DNA from: Phormidium tanganyikae FI6-MK23
GTDB taxonomy: Bacteria > Cyanobacteriota > Cyanobacteriia > Leptolyngbyales > Leptolyngbyaceae
DNA length: 64,000 nt
Direction: 5' to 3'
Assembly (NCBI GenBank): GCA_019359175.1
Contig: JAHHHU010000001.1
Span: forward strand, 310,001 to 374,000
Both the position numbers and the translations under genes were made by a program. Every line of letters starts with the position of its first letter. The stretch's first letter is position 1. Of the stretch, positions 46,294 to 54,847 are shown piece after piece. The notes under the pieces are model-generated. The model worked only from the letters and a program-made list of their open reading frames with translations, did no database searches and had not been told where the DNA came from.

Positions 46294-47136
46294 ATGTCAA
46301 TCCCACTTCTGAAAGTTAATCCGAAAACTCAGAATCAGCGCGTTGACGGTTATGACGTGACTGATGAAGATGATCCCGTGATTTATCGGCTGACTGATGC
46401 GAGATCGGCGGAAGATGTCGATCGAATTATCTGGGCTTCATATCGCCAGATTTTTGCTGAACATTTGATTCTCAAAAGCAACCGTCAAACCTTTCTAGAA
46501 TCGCAGTTGCGGAACCGTAAGATCGGCGTAGCTGATTTTATTCGCGGCTTGGGTAAGTCTGATGTGTACCGCGAATTGGTTGCGGAAACGAACTCGAACT
46601 ACCGCTTGGTAGACATTACGCTGAAGCGGTTTTTGGGACGGGCTTCTTACGGCAAAGATGAACAGATTGCGAAATCGATCGTCATTGCGACCAAGGGCTT
46701 GCACGGTTTCATCGATGAGATTGTGGATGGCGAAGAATATCGCGAGAACTTTGGCGATGACATTGTGCCGTATCAGCGTCGTCGGTTGGAAGGTCGCCCG
46801 TTTAATTTAACGAATCCGCGTTATGGCGACTTCTGGCGCAATCGTCTTTTAGAGCGTGAATTGTCCACGCGGTCTTACTATCAAGTCCGCAGTTACAACT
46901 CTGGCGACCTGGATAAGGCGGTGATTCGTCAAGCGATTCCGTTTAACTTCTTGAACATGGCGCAAAGCCTGAGTACGCCGCATCTCGATACGCAACGGCA
47001 TGTGGCGCGGGCAACATCGAGCGCGATCAAAGTGCCGGATTCGAGCCGTGAGACTGCTGAAGTGACGAAGCCGACAGTGAGCCGTCCGAAGGTGAATCTG
47101 CCTTATAGCTATATTCCCAACACTGCGAAAGTGTAG
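46294..47136 (+). CDS. cpcG: Phycobilisome rod-core linker CpcG (copy 1)
   Basis: CpcG joins rods to the allophycocyanin core. The start is ATG 46294 ([22 protein letters not shown]), inside a longer frame overlapping cpcF. The PBS linker domain (about 15-180) has IIWASYRQIFAEHLIL and VPYQRRRLEGRPFNLTNPRYGDFW. The variable C-terminus is basic and Ser/Thr-rich; no hydrophobic membrane helix is seen, so it is not the CpcL (photosystem I) type. Confidence 0.93.
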   Translation: MSIPLLKVNPKTQNQRVDGYDVTDEDDPVIYRLTDARSAEDVDRIIWASYRQIFAEHLILKSNRQTFLESQLRNRKIGVADFIRGLGKSDVYRELVAETNSNYRLVDITLKRFLGRASYGKDEQIAKSIVIATKGLHGFIDEIVDGEEYRENFGDDIVPYQRRRLEGRPFNLTNPRYGDFWRNRLLERELSTRSYYQVRSYNSGDLDKAVIRQAIPFNFLNMAQSLSTPHLDTQRHVARATSSAIKVPDSSRETAEVTKPTVSRPKVNLPYSYIPNTAKV

Positions 47137-47154
47137 GGAATTCTGAGAGTCTTT

Positions 47155-47281
47155 CCGCTTCGTTGAGAGCGGCTTCTGCCCCCTAAGTCCCCCATTCTGG
47201 GGGACTTTGAACCGGAAGTTTTGGCTTGAAGTCCCCCAGAATAGGGGATTTAGGGGCTTCCCGAATTTCAACCGAAGCGAG
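47155..47281. repeat. MITE-like inverted repeat between cpcG1 and cpcG2
   Basis: CGCTTCG (47156-47162) and CGAAGCG (47273-47279) bracket two long self-pairing arms (47178-47207 and 47229-47257), each rich in CCCCC/GGGGG. The element has no frame. Related shortened copies are at 25351-25380 and 31352-31415. In RNA it would fold into a strong double hairpin in the operon transcript. Confidence 0.75.
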
Positions 47282-47316
47282 TTACTTGGACTGACATTCT
47301 TTACCCTTGATTAACC

Positions 47317-48057
47317 ATGTCGATTCCCTTACTTGAGTACAAACCCTCCTCGCAAAATCAGCGAGTCGATGGGTACGAAGTTCCAGGCGAAGACACGCCC
47401 TACATCTATCGGCTCGAAGATTGCGTCGATCAAACTGATATCACCAACCTAATTTGGGCGGGCTATCGTCAGGTGTTCAGTGAACACGTGATGTTACAAA
47501 GCAGTCGTCAGAAAACCCTCGAATCTCAGTTGAAAAACCGATCGATCACCGTTCGCGACTTTGTGCGCGGATTGGCGAAATCGGAAACATTTCGATCGAT
47601 CGTCATTGAGAAAAACTCGAACTATCGCCTAGTTGATGTCGCACTAAAGCGATTACTCGGTCGATCGGCGTACAACAACGAAGAAACGATCTCTTGGTCG
47701 ATTAAAATCGCCACCTTGGGTTGGGATGGCTTCGTCGATACTTTAGTCGATAGCGAGGAATACGCGAATGCTTTTGGTGACAACACTGTGCCTTATCAGC
47801 GCCGTCGTTACAAAGGTCGTCCGTTTAACTTGGTGACACCGAGCTATGCGGATTACTGGCGCGATCAGGAAGAAACGAGCCGCTACAAGTGGGGCGACAT
47901 CAACAACTTCCGTGATTTAGCTCGATCGCTAAAAATCAAAACGGTGGAACACAAACCCGTTTCGACCGCGAACATTGCAATCCCTGACATGACGCGCGAA
48001 CTCGTAGGAAGCACTCCAGCTTCGATCAGTTCTACATCTAGCTTCCCGCTGCGCTAA
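47317..48057 (+). CDS. cpcG: Phycobilisome rod-core linker CpcG (copy 2)
   Basis: This 246-residue paralogue of copy 1 begins [22 protein letters not shown]. The linker domain holds [16 protein letters not shown] and [24 protein letters not shown]. The C-terminal tail is short, polar and Ser-rich ([14 protein letters not shown]), so it is also not CpcL-like. It lies 180 bp after copy 1, with the MITE-like repeat between them. Confidence 0.92.
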   Translation: MSIPLLEYKPSSQNQRVDGYEVPGEDTPYIYRLEDCVDQTDITNLIWAGYRQVFSEHVMLQSSRQKTLESQLKNRSITVRDFVRGLAKSETFRSIVIEKNSNYRLVDVALKRLLGRSAYNNEETISWSIKIATLGWDGFVDTLVDSEEYANAFGDNTVPYQRRRYKGRPFNLVTPSYADYWRDQEETSRYKWGDINNFRDLARSLKIKTVEHKPVSTANIAIPDMTRELVGSTPASISSTSSFPLR

Positions 48058-48147
48058 ATCGTGTCCCAGACGCGAGATAATAGGCGTAGCAATGAGATTC
48101 ATTTCTTCAAAAGTCTTGCTGTTTATTCATACGAGGGAGATTCTGAC

Positions 48148-48909
48148 ATGGCATTGCCATTGTTAGCTTATAAGCCGACCACCCAAAACCATCGGGTGAA
48201 AAATTTCGGCATTGCTGACCAAAACGAAGACACACCTTACATCTATCGAATCGAAGATGTCAGTTCTTCAACCGATATGGAAGCTCTGATCTGGGCTGCC
48301 TATCGTCAGGTGTTCAGCGAACATGAAACGCTGCGGTTCAACCGTCAGATTGCTTCTGAATCTCGTGTGAGAAACGGTGCAATCACAGTGCGCGGTTTTA
48401 TTGGCGAATTGGCAAAATCCGAGCGCTTCTACAGCACCGTTGTAGAAGTGAACAACAACTATCGCTTAGTGCAAATCTGCCTCAAGCGGTTCTTGGGTCG
48501 CGATTCGTTTGATAAAGACGAAGAAATCGCTTGGTCGATCGTGATTGGAACCAAGGGCTTCGGCGGATTTATTGATGCGCTCCTCGACAGCGAAGAGTAC
48601 CTCAACGCATTCGGCGAATATACCGTTCCGTATCAGCGTCGTCGCATGGAAGCGCGTCCGTTTAACTTGGTGACTCCTCGTTACGGCGAAGACTTCCGCG
48701 AAACGGTTGGAACCGTAAAGAACGATTGGCAGTTTGTGGTGCAGAACTACTACTCCAAGAAGTCCAAAGAGCGTCGTTTGCCCGAAGGCGATCCGCGTCG
48801 TTTTGCAAGTGTAGCGGCAGCGATCGCTCCGAAAGTGAACTACGCACAAACGCTCACCGCTTCTAACGTGGATTACATGAGCAAAGTGCCGAACCGCAAT
48901 CGTCGTTAA
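48148..48909 (+). CDS. cpcG: Phycobilisome rod-core linker CpcG (copy 3)
   Basis: This is 253 residues from ATG 48148 ([22 protein letters not shown]); the frame is open upstream to 48061, but that part has no similarity to the family. The linker domain includes [16 protein letters not shown] and [24 protein letters not shown]. The tail is basic and polar ([16 protein letters not shown]), differing from copies 1 and 2. It is the last gene of the operon. Confidence 0.92.
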   Translation: MALPLLAYKPTTQNHRVKNFGIADQNEDTPYIYRIEDVSSSTDMEALIWAAYRQVFSEHETLRFNRQIASESRVRNGAITVRGFIGELAKSERFYSTVVEVNNNYRLVQICLKRFLGRDSFDKDEEIAWSIVIGTKGFGGFIDALLDSEEYLNAFGEYTVPYQRRRMEARPFNLVTPRYGEDFRETVGTVKNDWQFVVQNYYSKKSKERRLPEGDPRRFASVAAAIAPKVNYAQTLTASNVDYMSKVPNRNRR

Positions 48910-48933
48910 TTTCGTCGATCGAGCGTTCTAGCT

Positions 48934-49002
48934 GTGGGTTTGATTTTCGATTGCAGTCTGTCTGAGATGGATTGGAATCGAAAATCAAACCCACTTGTTT
49001 TT
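48934..49002 (+). terminator. Strong terminator of the cpc operon
   Basis: A perfect 19-bp stem (GTGGGTTTGATTTTCGATT, 48934-48952, with its complement at 48976-48994) is followed by TTGTTTTT. The 23-nt loop is open. Confidence 0.9.
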
Positions 49003-49048
49003 GAAGTTCGTACGACTATGATGAAGTGATTGCAATGGGTCGATCGAG

Positions 49049-49657
49049 ATGATTCAAGCACTTAAGAAGCCTGTCGGTTTTGACGAGTTCCTCGAATGGT
49101 ATCCAGAGAACTCAGAGGTTCGGTACGAATTGCGTCGAGGAGTGATTGTCGAAATGCCGAAGCCGAGGGGAAAACATTCAGATGTTGCAGGATTTCTCAC
49201 AATCGAGGCAGGAATTCTAATTCAGCAATTGAAAGCTGAATACTTTATTCCAAAAGAGTGTGTTGTTAGAGCCGATAAGGGAGAGTCTGCTTACGAACCT
49301 GATGGAATCATTCTCGATCGACGTGAAATTGCAAATGAGCCGAACTGGGAAAAATCATCCGCGATCGAAAACGGCACAACCATCAAACTCATCATCGAAG
49401 TCGTGAGTACAAATTGGCGCGACGATTATTATGTTAAATTCGCAGCTTACGAAGCGTTGGGCATTCGAGAATATTGGATTGTAGATTATGCAGCGCTGGG
49501 AGGACGAAGATTTTTGGACAATCCAAAACAGCCGGTGCTCTGGGTGTGTGAGTTGAGCGAGGGCGAATATCAAATGACTCCATTTCGAGAAAACGATCAT
49601 ATAATCTCGCCAACATTTCCAGACTTACAGTTAACTGCCGCACAAATCTTTCAATAA
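49049..49657 (+). CDS. Uma2-family (DUF820) putative endonuclease
   Basis: This 202-residue Uma2 protein has motif residues in YEPDGIILD (PD), LIIEVVSTNW (E) and YYVKFAAYEALGIREYWIVDY (K). It follows the cpc operon terminator and stands alone. Its stop is 4 bp short of the convergent opuBC-like gene. Confidence 0.85.
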   Translation: MIQALKKPVGFDEFLEWYPENSEVRYELRRGVIVEMPKPRGKHSDVAGFLTIEAGILIQQLKAEYFIPKECVVRADKGESAYEPDGIILDRREIANEPNWEKSSAIENGTTIKLIIEVVSTNWRDDYYVKFAAYEALGIREYWIVDYAALGGRRFLDNPKQPVLWVCELSEGEYQMTPFRENDHIISPTFPDLQLTAAQIFQ

Positions 49658-49660
49658 GCC

Positions 49661-50542
49661 TTACTTCGACTTTAGAAACTCTTGAACCACCTGTTTCACA
49701 TCTTCTTGCTTTCCATCCACTCGATAATTCAACTCTTGCATCGTTTTGTCAGAAATCATTCCACCAAGCTGATCTAACACTTCTTTGAGTTCTGGATGTT
49801 TTTGAAACGTTTCGCGCCGAACGACTGCCGCCGCTTCATAGGGTGGGAAATAGCGCTTATCATCTTTCAGAACAGTTAAATCGAGTGTTGAGAGCAAGCC
49901 ATCGGTTGTACTTCCTGCTACGATATCAACTTGTTTTGCTTGCAGCGATCGATACAACAGTCCCAAGTCCATCACCCTCGGTTGAGATGCGAATTTGAGG
50001 TTGTAAGTCTTTGCAAGCCCAGGAAATCCATCTTCACGATTGAGAAATTCTGGTCCAAATCCCGCACGCCATCTTGGAGCTTGAACCGATGCTTGTGAGA
50101 GCGTTTGAAGATTGAGCTTTCTCGCGTCTTCGCCTCGGATCACCATCGCAAATGAGTTATTATAACCAAACGGCTTTGTCCAGAGCAATTGGAAATCTCG
50201 CTCGAATCGGCTTTGTACCGTTTCAAAAGTCTTCTTTGGGTCGCTTTCTGCTCCAAGTTTCAGAATCGCACCGTAAGCGGTTCCGGTATATTCGGGATAG
50301 ATATCAAGTTCGCCTTTTTGAATCCCCGTTAAACAGACAAAGGTTCCGCCTAAATTGAATTTACGATCGACCTTAATACTCGTTTTGCGCTCGATCTGCT
50401 GCGCGAGGATTTCCCCTAAAATAATTTGCTCGGTAAAGTTCTTCGAGCCAATTACGATGCGATCGCTGCCTTGACAAGCCACGATCGATGCCATCAAACA
50501 AACTACCAAAAGCCCTAGTGCTAGAAATTTTTTCAGCTTCAT
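49661..50542 (-). CDS. OpuBC-like osmolyte-binding lipoprotein
   Basis: This is the substrate-binding part of an ABC transporter for compatible solutes (glycine betaine, choline or similar). The lipobox is IVAC (C23) after a hydrophobic signal. The OpuAC domain begins DRIVIGSKNFTEQIILGEIL and includes DIYPEYTGTAY and VDIVAGSTTDGLL. The length is 293 residues. The start overlaps the upstream permease stop by 4 bp. The substrate is inferred from the family only. Confidence 0.9.
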   Translation of the reverse strand: MKLKKFLALGLLVVCLMASIVACQGSDRIVIGSKNFTEQIILGEILAQQIERKTSIKVDRKFNLGGTFVCLTGIQKGELDIYPEYTGTAYGAILKLGAESDPKKTFETVQSRFERDFQLLWTKPFGYNNSFAMVIRGEDARKLNLQTLSQASVQAPRWRAGFGPEFLNREDGFPGLAKTYNLKFASQPRVMDLGLLYRSLQAKQVDIVAGSTTDGLLSTLDLTVLKDDKRYFPPYEAAAVVRRETFQKHPELKEVLDQLGGMISDKTMQELNYRVDGKQEDVKQVVQEFLKSK

Positions 50543-51165
50543 TTTCCAATCGTCAAACGTCGTTCAATCCAACCTAAACCCCAATCTGCACCCAATGCCA
50601 CAACCGCCGCCGGAATTGCTCCCGCTAGAATGAGTTGATTATCAACGATCGCGACTCCTCGGAAAATAAATTCCCCTAATCCTCCGGCTCCAATTGCCGA
50701 TGCGATCGTTGCTAGTCCAACGCCGATCACGGTAGCGACCCGGACTCCAGAGAGAATCACGCCCATTGCTAGCGGAATCTCAACTTGAAACAGTAATTGT
50801 CGATCGCTCATTCCCATTCCCCGCCCCGCTTCTCGAACTGCCGGATCAACGCTGTTAATTCCTACAGCCGTATTGCGGATAATCGGCAACAATGAGTAGA
50901 GAACGAGAGCGACGATCGCAGTTCTCGCCCCAATTCCCCCAATAATCGGAATCGGTAGCAAAAACCCAAACAGCGCCAAACTCGGAACCGTTTGCATCAC
51001 GTTGGCAAATCCTAAAATCGGTTTCGCTAAATTTGGACGACGGGTGATTAGAATCCCTAATGGAATGCCGATGAGAATCGCGATCGACATTGCCACCCCG
51101 ACTAAAAATAAATGCTCTCCGAGGCGTTCTAAAATTTCATCGCCGTATCGCGTCAAAAATTCCAT
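50539..51165 (-). CDS. OpuBB-like ABC permease
   Basis: This 208-residue inner-membrane permease has about five helices and the EAA loop AVREAGRGMGMSDRQLLFQVEIP, matching the BPD transporter family. It is the middle gene of the 51887-49661 operon. The start overlaps the upstream ATPase stop by 13 bp. Confidence 0.9.
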   Translation of the reverse strand: MEFLTRYGDEILERLGEHLFLVGVAMSIAILIGIPLGILITRRPNLAKPILGFANVMQTVPSLALFGFLLPIPIIGGIGARTAIVALVLYSLLPIIRNTAVGINSVDPAVREAGRGMGMSDRQLLFQVEIPLAMGVILSGVRVATVIGVGLATIASAIGAGGLGEFIFRGVAIVDNQLILAGAIPAAVVALGADWGLGWIERRLTIGK

Positions 51166-51887
51166 TCTCTTGCACTCATAAAGGCTCTTGCTTCGGGATG
51201 TGTCGATCGAGCAAACTCTTCGGGCGTTCCTAGTTCAACCAACTGCCCCGCTTGCATCAACCCAATCCGCGTTCCTAGCTTAAATGCCTCGTGAATATCA
51301 TGTGTTACAAACACGATCGTTTTTCCTAACTGTTGCTGCAATCGCGCGAATTCTCGCTGAAGTTCTACCCGCGTGATCGGATCTAAGGCTCCAAACGGTT
51401 CATCCATTAATAACAGCGGAGGATCAGCCGCTAATGCCCGCGCGACTCCGACTCTTTGCCGTTGTCCACCAGATAACTGATGCGGATAGCGATGTTTGAA
51501 TCGCTGCGGTTCTAGTCCCACTAGCTCTAACAGTTCAATCACGCGCGACTCGATTCGATCTGTTTCCCATTTCTGAAGCGATGGCACAACGGCGATATTT
51601 TGCGCCACTGTGAAATGCGGAAACAGTCCCACTTCTTGAATCACATAACCAATTTGCCGCCGTAGTTGAATTGCATTCCAATCGATCGTCGATCGACCAT
51701 TCACCCGCACTTCTCCCTGAGTCGGGACGAGCAAATGATTGATCAACCGCAACGTTGTTGTTTTTCCACAACCACTGCGACCCAATAACACGATCGTTTC
51801 TCCTGAAAAAATTGTGAAGCTTAGGTCGGAAACTAGCTGTTTTTGATTTAGTTGGTAGCAAACTTGGCAAAATTCAACCGCGCTCAT
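51153..51887 (-). CDS. OpuBA-like ABC ATPase
   Basis: This 244-residue ATPase has Walker A GRSGCGKTT (about 33-41), the Q-loop, signature LSGGQRQRVGVARALA, Walker B LLLMDEPFGALD and the H-loop VTHD. It lacks the C-terminal CBS pair seen in ionic-strength-sensing OpuA ATPases, so osmotic gating through CBS domains is not expected. It is first in the three-gene transporter operon. Confidence 0.92.
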   Translation of the reverse strand: MSAVEFCQVCYQLNQKQLVSDLSFTIFSGETIVLLGRSGCGKTTTLRLINHLLVPTQGEVRVNGRSTIDWNAIQLRRQIGYVIQEVGLFPHFTVAQNIAVVPSLQKWETDRIESRVIELLELVGLEPQRFKHRYPHQLSGGQRQRVGVARALAADPPLLLMDEPFGALDPITRVELQREFARLQQQLGKTIVFVTHDIHEAFKLGTRIGLMQAGQLVELGTPEEFARSTHPEARAFMSAREWNF

Positions 51888-51962
51888 TTAGTTGCACACT
51901 AACTTGGGGAAATACGGGCATAAAGTATCGATTTTACTTTAATTGGAGTTCCCGAATTTCGT

Positions 51963-52337
51963 TTGATTCACCAGACCTATCGTTCCGTTGGAGAGTGGAA
52001 GCATGGCAATCCTCAAGCGTCTTTTTGTCACACCATGTGTCTAAAACAGTCCAGACTTGTGCCCGATATGTTCGCGATCGCAATCATTGTAGTTGCTTAC
52101 TTTGTTAGTGCCAAGTTTGCCTTCGAGATCGTTCAGCTAGGTACTCAAGCTGAAGCATCCGTCTTGTATCTGCCGATCGGGATCGCACTTGCAGGGGTGA
52201 TGTTATTGGAGCGCTGTTCTTGGAGCGGTGTTTTCATTGGAGCGGTGCTATTTGGTCGATCGCTAAATAATGTCACTTGGATTACAGCGATCGTTGCGGG
52301 GTTGGGCAGTACGCTCGAAGTGCTAGTCGTGCCAAAA
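51963..52337 (+). pseudogene. MASE1 membrane-sensor fragment
   Basis: The coding stretch shows the start of a MASE1 integral membrane sensor domain: FAIAIIVVAYFVSAKFAFEI, SVLYLPIGIALAGVMLLE and FGRSLNNVTWITAIVAGLGSTLE. Complete MASE1 has about eight helices and is usually fused to kinase, GGDEF or EAL parts. Here it breaks after about 120 residues, and no signalling domain follows. Its end runs directly into the VOC-like remnant. Confidence 0.75.
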
Positions 52338-52338
52338 T

Positions 52339-52503
52339 ATTACCTTTTGTGATGCGGCTCTGATGCCGTTAGGAATCCGAAAACTGTTTATACTTGCCAC
52401 ACATTGCGGCGTATGGTTCTGGCTCCCATCCGATGTTTTGGATTGGACTGTTTTTATGATCGATCCTGATGGCTATCGCATCGAAGCCGTTTGCCACCAA
52501 TAG
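52339..52503 (+). pseudogene. Remnant of a glyoxalase/VOC-family gene
   Basis: Three pieces are seen in two frames: ITFCDAALMPLGIRKLF, then HIAAYGSGSHPMFWIGLF, then VFMIDPDGYRIEAVCHQ with TAG at 52501-52503. This is the order of a VOC-family protein with the N-terminal start, a frameshift near 52395 and about 55 internal residues missing. It cannot encode a working enzyme. It ends exactly where the minus-strand gene below begins its stop. Confidence 0.7.
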
Positions 52504-53076
52504 CTAGTCACCACAGCCATTTTCACTTTGCTGGCGACATTGTTGATCCGCTCGAATTTCACCGTTTAAATCTTTCAGCGGCAACACTGTGAAGTGATAG
52601 AACTTTCGCCCGTCATTAGATTGCTTAAACTCTGTAGTGGTATAGGCAAACTTTTTGCCCCGATAGAATCGGTTCTCAATATGAACATAGTCAACCCGCG
52701 CCACATAGCTCGATCGACGAAAATCTTCCGCAATTGATCCACCAAACATTTGTTGAATTAATTTCAAATTCTGCCGAGTAAACCCCGCAAACGATTTTGA
52801 AGTTTCAAACGCGATCGTTTCTTGTTGCGATCGTTGATCTTGTCGATCGGGACTCATCGAAAACACGATTCCTCCATCGGGTAACTTCCCCTGACTGGTA
52901 TAAAACGGCAGTCCGCTCAGTTCTGCAATACCTCGATCCAGCGGCGATAAAGCTGAATTGTTTGTGACTCGATTCTTGACTGTTTGCACTGATTCACCGG
53001 GTAAAGCATGAGCAGGATTAGACAAACTGCAAACGAGTGTGAATGCTGTAAGGATTGGAAGAAGCTGCGGTTTCAT
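52504..53076 (-). CDS. Secreted hypothetical protein
   Basis: The protein is 190 residues from ATG 53076 (MKPQLLPILTAFTLVCSLSNPAHALPGES), giving a typical signal peptide cut near AHA-LP; an upstream frame to 53160 is possible but lacks similarity to a signal. The mature part has no domain I can name. It carries GKKFAYTTTEFKQSNDGRKFYHFTVLPL and two late cysteines (C180, C187) that might form a disulfide. Confidence 0.65.
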   Translation of the reverse strand: MKPQLLPILTAFTLVCSLSNPAHALPGESVQTVKNRVTNNSALSPLDRGIAELSGLPFYTSQGKLPDGGIVFSMSPDRQDQRSQQETIAFETSKSFAGFTRQNLKLIQQMFGGSIAEDFRRSSYVARVDYVHIENRFYRGKKFAYTTTEFKQSNDGRKFYHFTVLPLKDLNGEIRADQQCRQQSENGCGD

Positions 53077-53237
53077 GCCAAGTGATTGAATAGGATGTAG
53101 AAGGCTACAACGTGCGATCGCACAACTCCAGATCGTTGAATTCAATTTTCCGTGATGCAAAGCACTTAAGTAGCGTCAATTCACTCAAACAGAACTTTGT
53201 TAGACTATGGGCAGAATTTAGCAGTTGGTCTATCCTT

Positions 53238-53468
53238 ATGCGATCGCTTGAACAACTGACCGAGGAACTCTTATCTTTACCAAGTGCATCTAGAGCGCTT
53301 CTCGCTGAAAAGCTTGTAGAAAGCTTGGAGTTTGACGCTGATCCAACGATTCAAGCAGCTTGGACATCAACGGCAAAGCGACGACGCGATGAAATCAGAA
53401 ACGGCGCTGTTCAGCCAGTTTCAGGAGAAGAGGCTTTAGCTCAAGTGAGACAGCTACTTGGGCAATGA
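53238..53468 (+). CDS. Putative addiction-module antitoxin
   Basis: The protein is 76 residues from ATG 53238 (MRSLEQLTEELLSLPSASRALLAEKLVESL), matching the putative addiction-module component family. The second half is a toxin-binding helix with SGEEALAQVRQLL. Its stop overlaps the toxin ATG by 4 bp (ATGA). Confidence 0.8.
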   Translation: MRSLEQLTEELLSLPSASRALLAEKLVESLEFDADPTIQAAWTSTAKRRRDEIRNGAVQPVSGEEALAQVRQLLGQ

Positions 53469-53755
53469 AATACGTCTTTCACCCCGAAGCTTTGACTAAG
53501 TACGCTGAAGCGACACAATACTATGTTCAGCAACGTCCAGAACTTGCACAAGCATTCATTGATGCTGTTGAAAATGCAGTTTATCGAGTTCGGGAGTCGC
53601 CAACTCGTTGGAGTGCGATAGACGAAGATGTTAGGCGCTGTCTCACTCACAAGTTTCCTTACGGAATTCTGTACACGATCGAGCAAGATCATATTCTCAT
53701 CCTTGCTGTGATGCACTGTAGCCGAGAACCAGAGTCCTGGAAATATCGTAAGTAA
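53465..53755 (+). CDS. RelE/ParE-family toxin
   Basis: This is a 96-residue RelE/ParE-fold protein: YVFHPEALTKYAEATQYYVQ, then FIDAVENAVYRVRESP, HKFPYGILYTIEQDHILILAVMHCSREPESW. The C-terminal pattern is typical of ParE-type members that target gyrase or RelE-type members that cut mRNA. Which one applies cannot be told. It is coupled to the preceding antitoxin. Confidence 0.85.
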   Translation: MKYVFHPEALTKYAEATQYYVQQRPELAQAFIDAVENAVYRVRESPTRWSAIDEDVRRCLTHKFPYGILYTIEQDHILILAVMHCSREPESWKYRK

Positions 53756-53866
53756 TGTGATCACTTGGGCGTGTAGCGTAGCTAAATGTAAGCCTTAAGA
53801 CAGAATTGAACAAGGTTCACGATCGTATCCTGTACTATCCAATCAGGATTACAAAGGACTTAGATC

Positions 53867-54238
53867 ATGTCGATCGTATTGATTCAGCTCTTGGGAATTG
53901 GGTTGCTTGCGGGTGTCGCAGGCGGAATGTTTGGGATCGGGGGCGGCGCGATCATGGTTCCGGCAATGGTGCTGTTATTGGGAATGGAGCAGAAATTTGC
54001 AACGGGAACATCAGTTGCAGCACAAATTTTGCCGATTGGAATTCTTGCCGCGATCGTCTATCAGCGTAACGGCAATCTGAATTGGAAATATGCGGTCATT
54101 ATTGCGATCGGGCTTGTGATTGGAAATCTCTTTGGTGCTTTGTTTGCCAATCAGCCTTTTATTAGCGGAGAAACAATGAAAAAGCTTTACGGTGTGTTTC
54201 TCTTAGTGATCGGATTTCGTTACCTATTTTATCGTTGA
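53867..54238 (+). CDS. Half-size TauE/SafE-type sulfite exporter family protein
   Basis: This 123-residue membrane protein carries the family pattern GLLAGVAGGMFGIGGGAIMVPAMV, with four or so helices. Full TauE/SafE proteins (about 250 residues) contain two such halves. This single-repeat form would need to dimerise to make a channel. It is convergent with def and overlaps its end by 15 bp. Confidence 0.8.
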   Translation: MSIVLIQLLGIGLLAGVAGGMFGIGGGAIMVPAMVLLLGMEQKFATGTSVAAQILPIGILAAIVYQRNGNLNWKYAVIIAIGLVIGNLFGALFANQPFISGETMKKLYGVFLLVIGFRYLFYR

Positions 54239-54760
54239 CACAATCATTCTGTGATATTCCTTTTCGGTCACGAGGTCGTGATTACTTTCGACACGATCGA
54301 GAAACATAATCCCATTGAAATGATCGAATTCGTGCTGAAAAATCCGCGCTACGAAATCGGTCATTTCCATCTTTTGCGGTTTGCCAAAGCGATCGAGAAA
54401 CTCAATCTCAATCACTTGATATCTCGGCACATTCCCCCGAATTCCCGGAATGCTGAGACACCCTTCCCAGCCTTTGATCGTTTCATCCGAATGCGCCAAA
54501 ATTCGCGGATTAATAATCGGCATCGGCTCCATTGTCGGAGCATTCGGATACCGCAGATTCGGACGCGATGCCACAATCATTAATTGATAGGATTCAGCCA
54601 CTTGAGGCGCAGCAATTCCAACCCCGTTCGCTTTCTGAACCGTTGCGAGTAAGTTATCGATCAAGGTCTGAACGCGATCGTCTTGAATGTGAGCTATCGA
54701 TCGAGCTTTTTCTCTCAGAATCGGATCGCCCAGTTCGATAATGTCTAAAATTTCAGCCAT
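54224..54760 (-). CDS. def: Peptide deformylase
   Basis: Def removes the formyl group from new proteins. The three metal-site motifs are GVGIAAPQ (46-53), WEGCLS (98-103, metal-binding Cys101) and HEFDH (143-147). At 178 residues it is standard length. The convergent TauE-like gene overlaps the last 15 bp. Confidence 0.94.
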   Translation of the reverse strand: MAEILDIIELGDPILREKARSIAHIQDDRVQTLIDNLLATVQKANGVGIAAPQVAESYQLMIVASRPNLRYPNAPTMEPMPIINPRILAHSDETIKGWEGCLSIPGIRGNVPRYQVIEIEFLDRFGKPQKMEMTDFVARIFQHEFDHFNGIMFLDRVESNHDLVTEKEYHRMIVSTIK

Positions 54761-54795
54761 ATTCTTCTCTGAACTCTTTCTCTTATTATGACGAA

Positions 54796-54822
54796 GCCTC
54801 CGATCGCTGATCGATCGGAGGC
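54796..54822 (-). terminator. Stem-loop after the HtrA-type protease gene
   Basis: GCCTCCGATCG (54796-54806) pairs with CGATCGGAGGC (54812-54822). The following minus-strand sequence is TTCGTC, a poor T-run. It sits 26 bp past the protease stop, so termination is plausible. Confidence 0.5.
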
Positions 54823-54847
54823 ATAGAGTTAGAACAACTGAAATGAT

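Noticed and set aside
54796-54822. Palindrome as a regulator binding site
   Set aside because: Its position just past the protease stop fits an RNA stem-loop better; the GATCG content is common in this genome.
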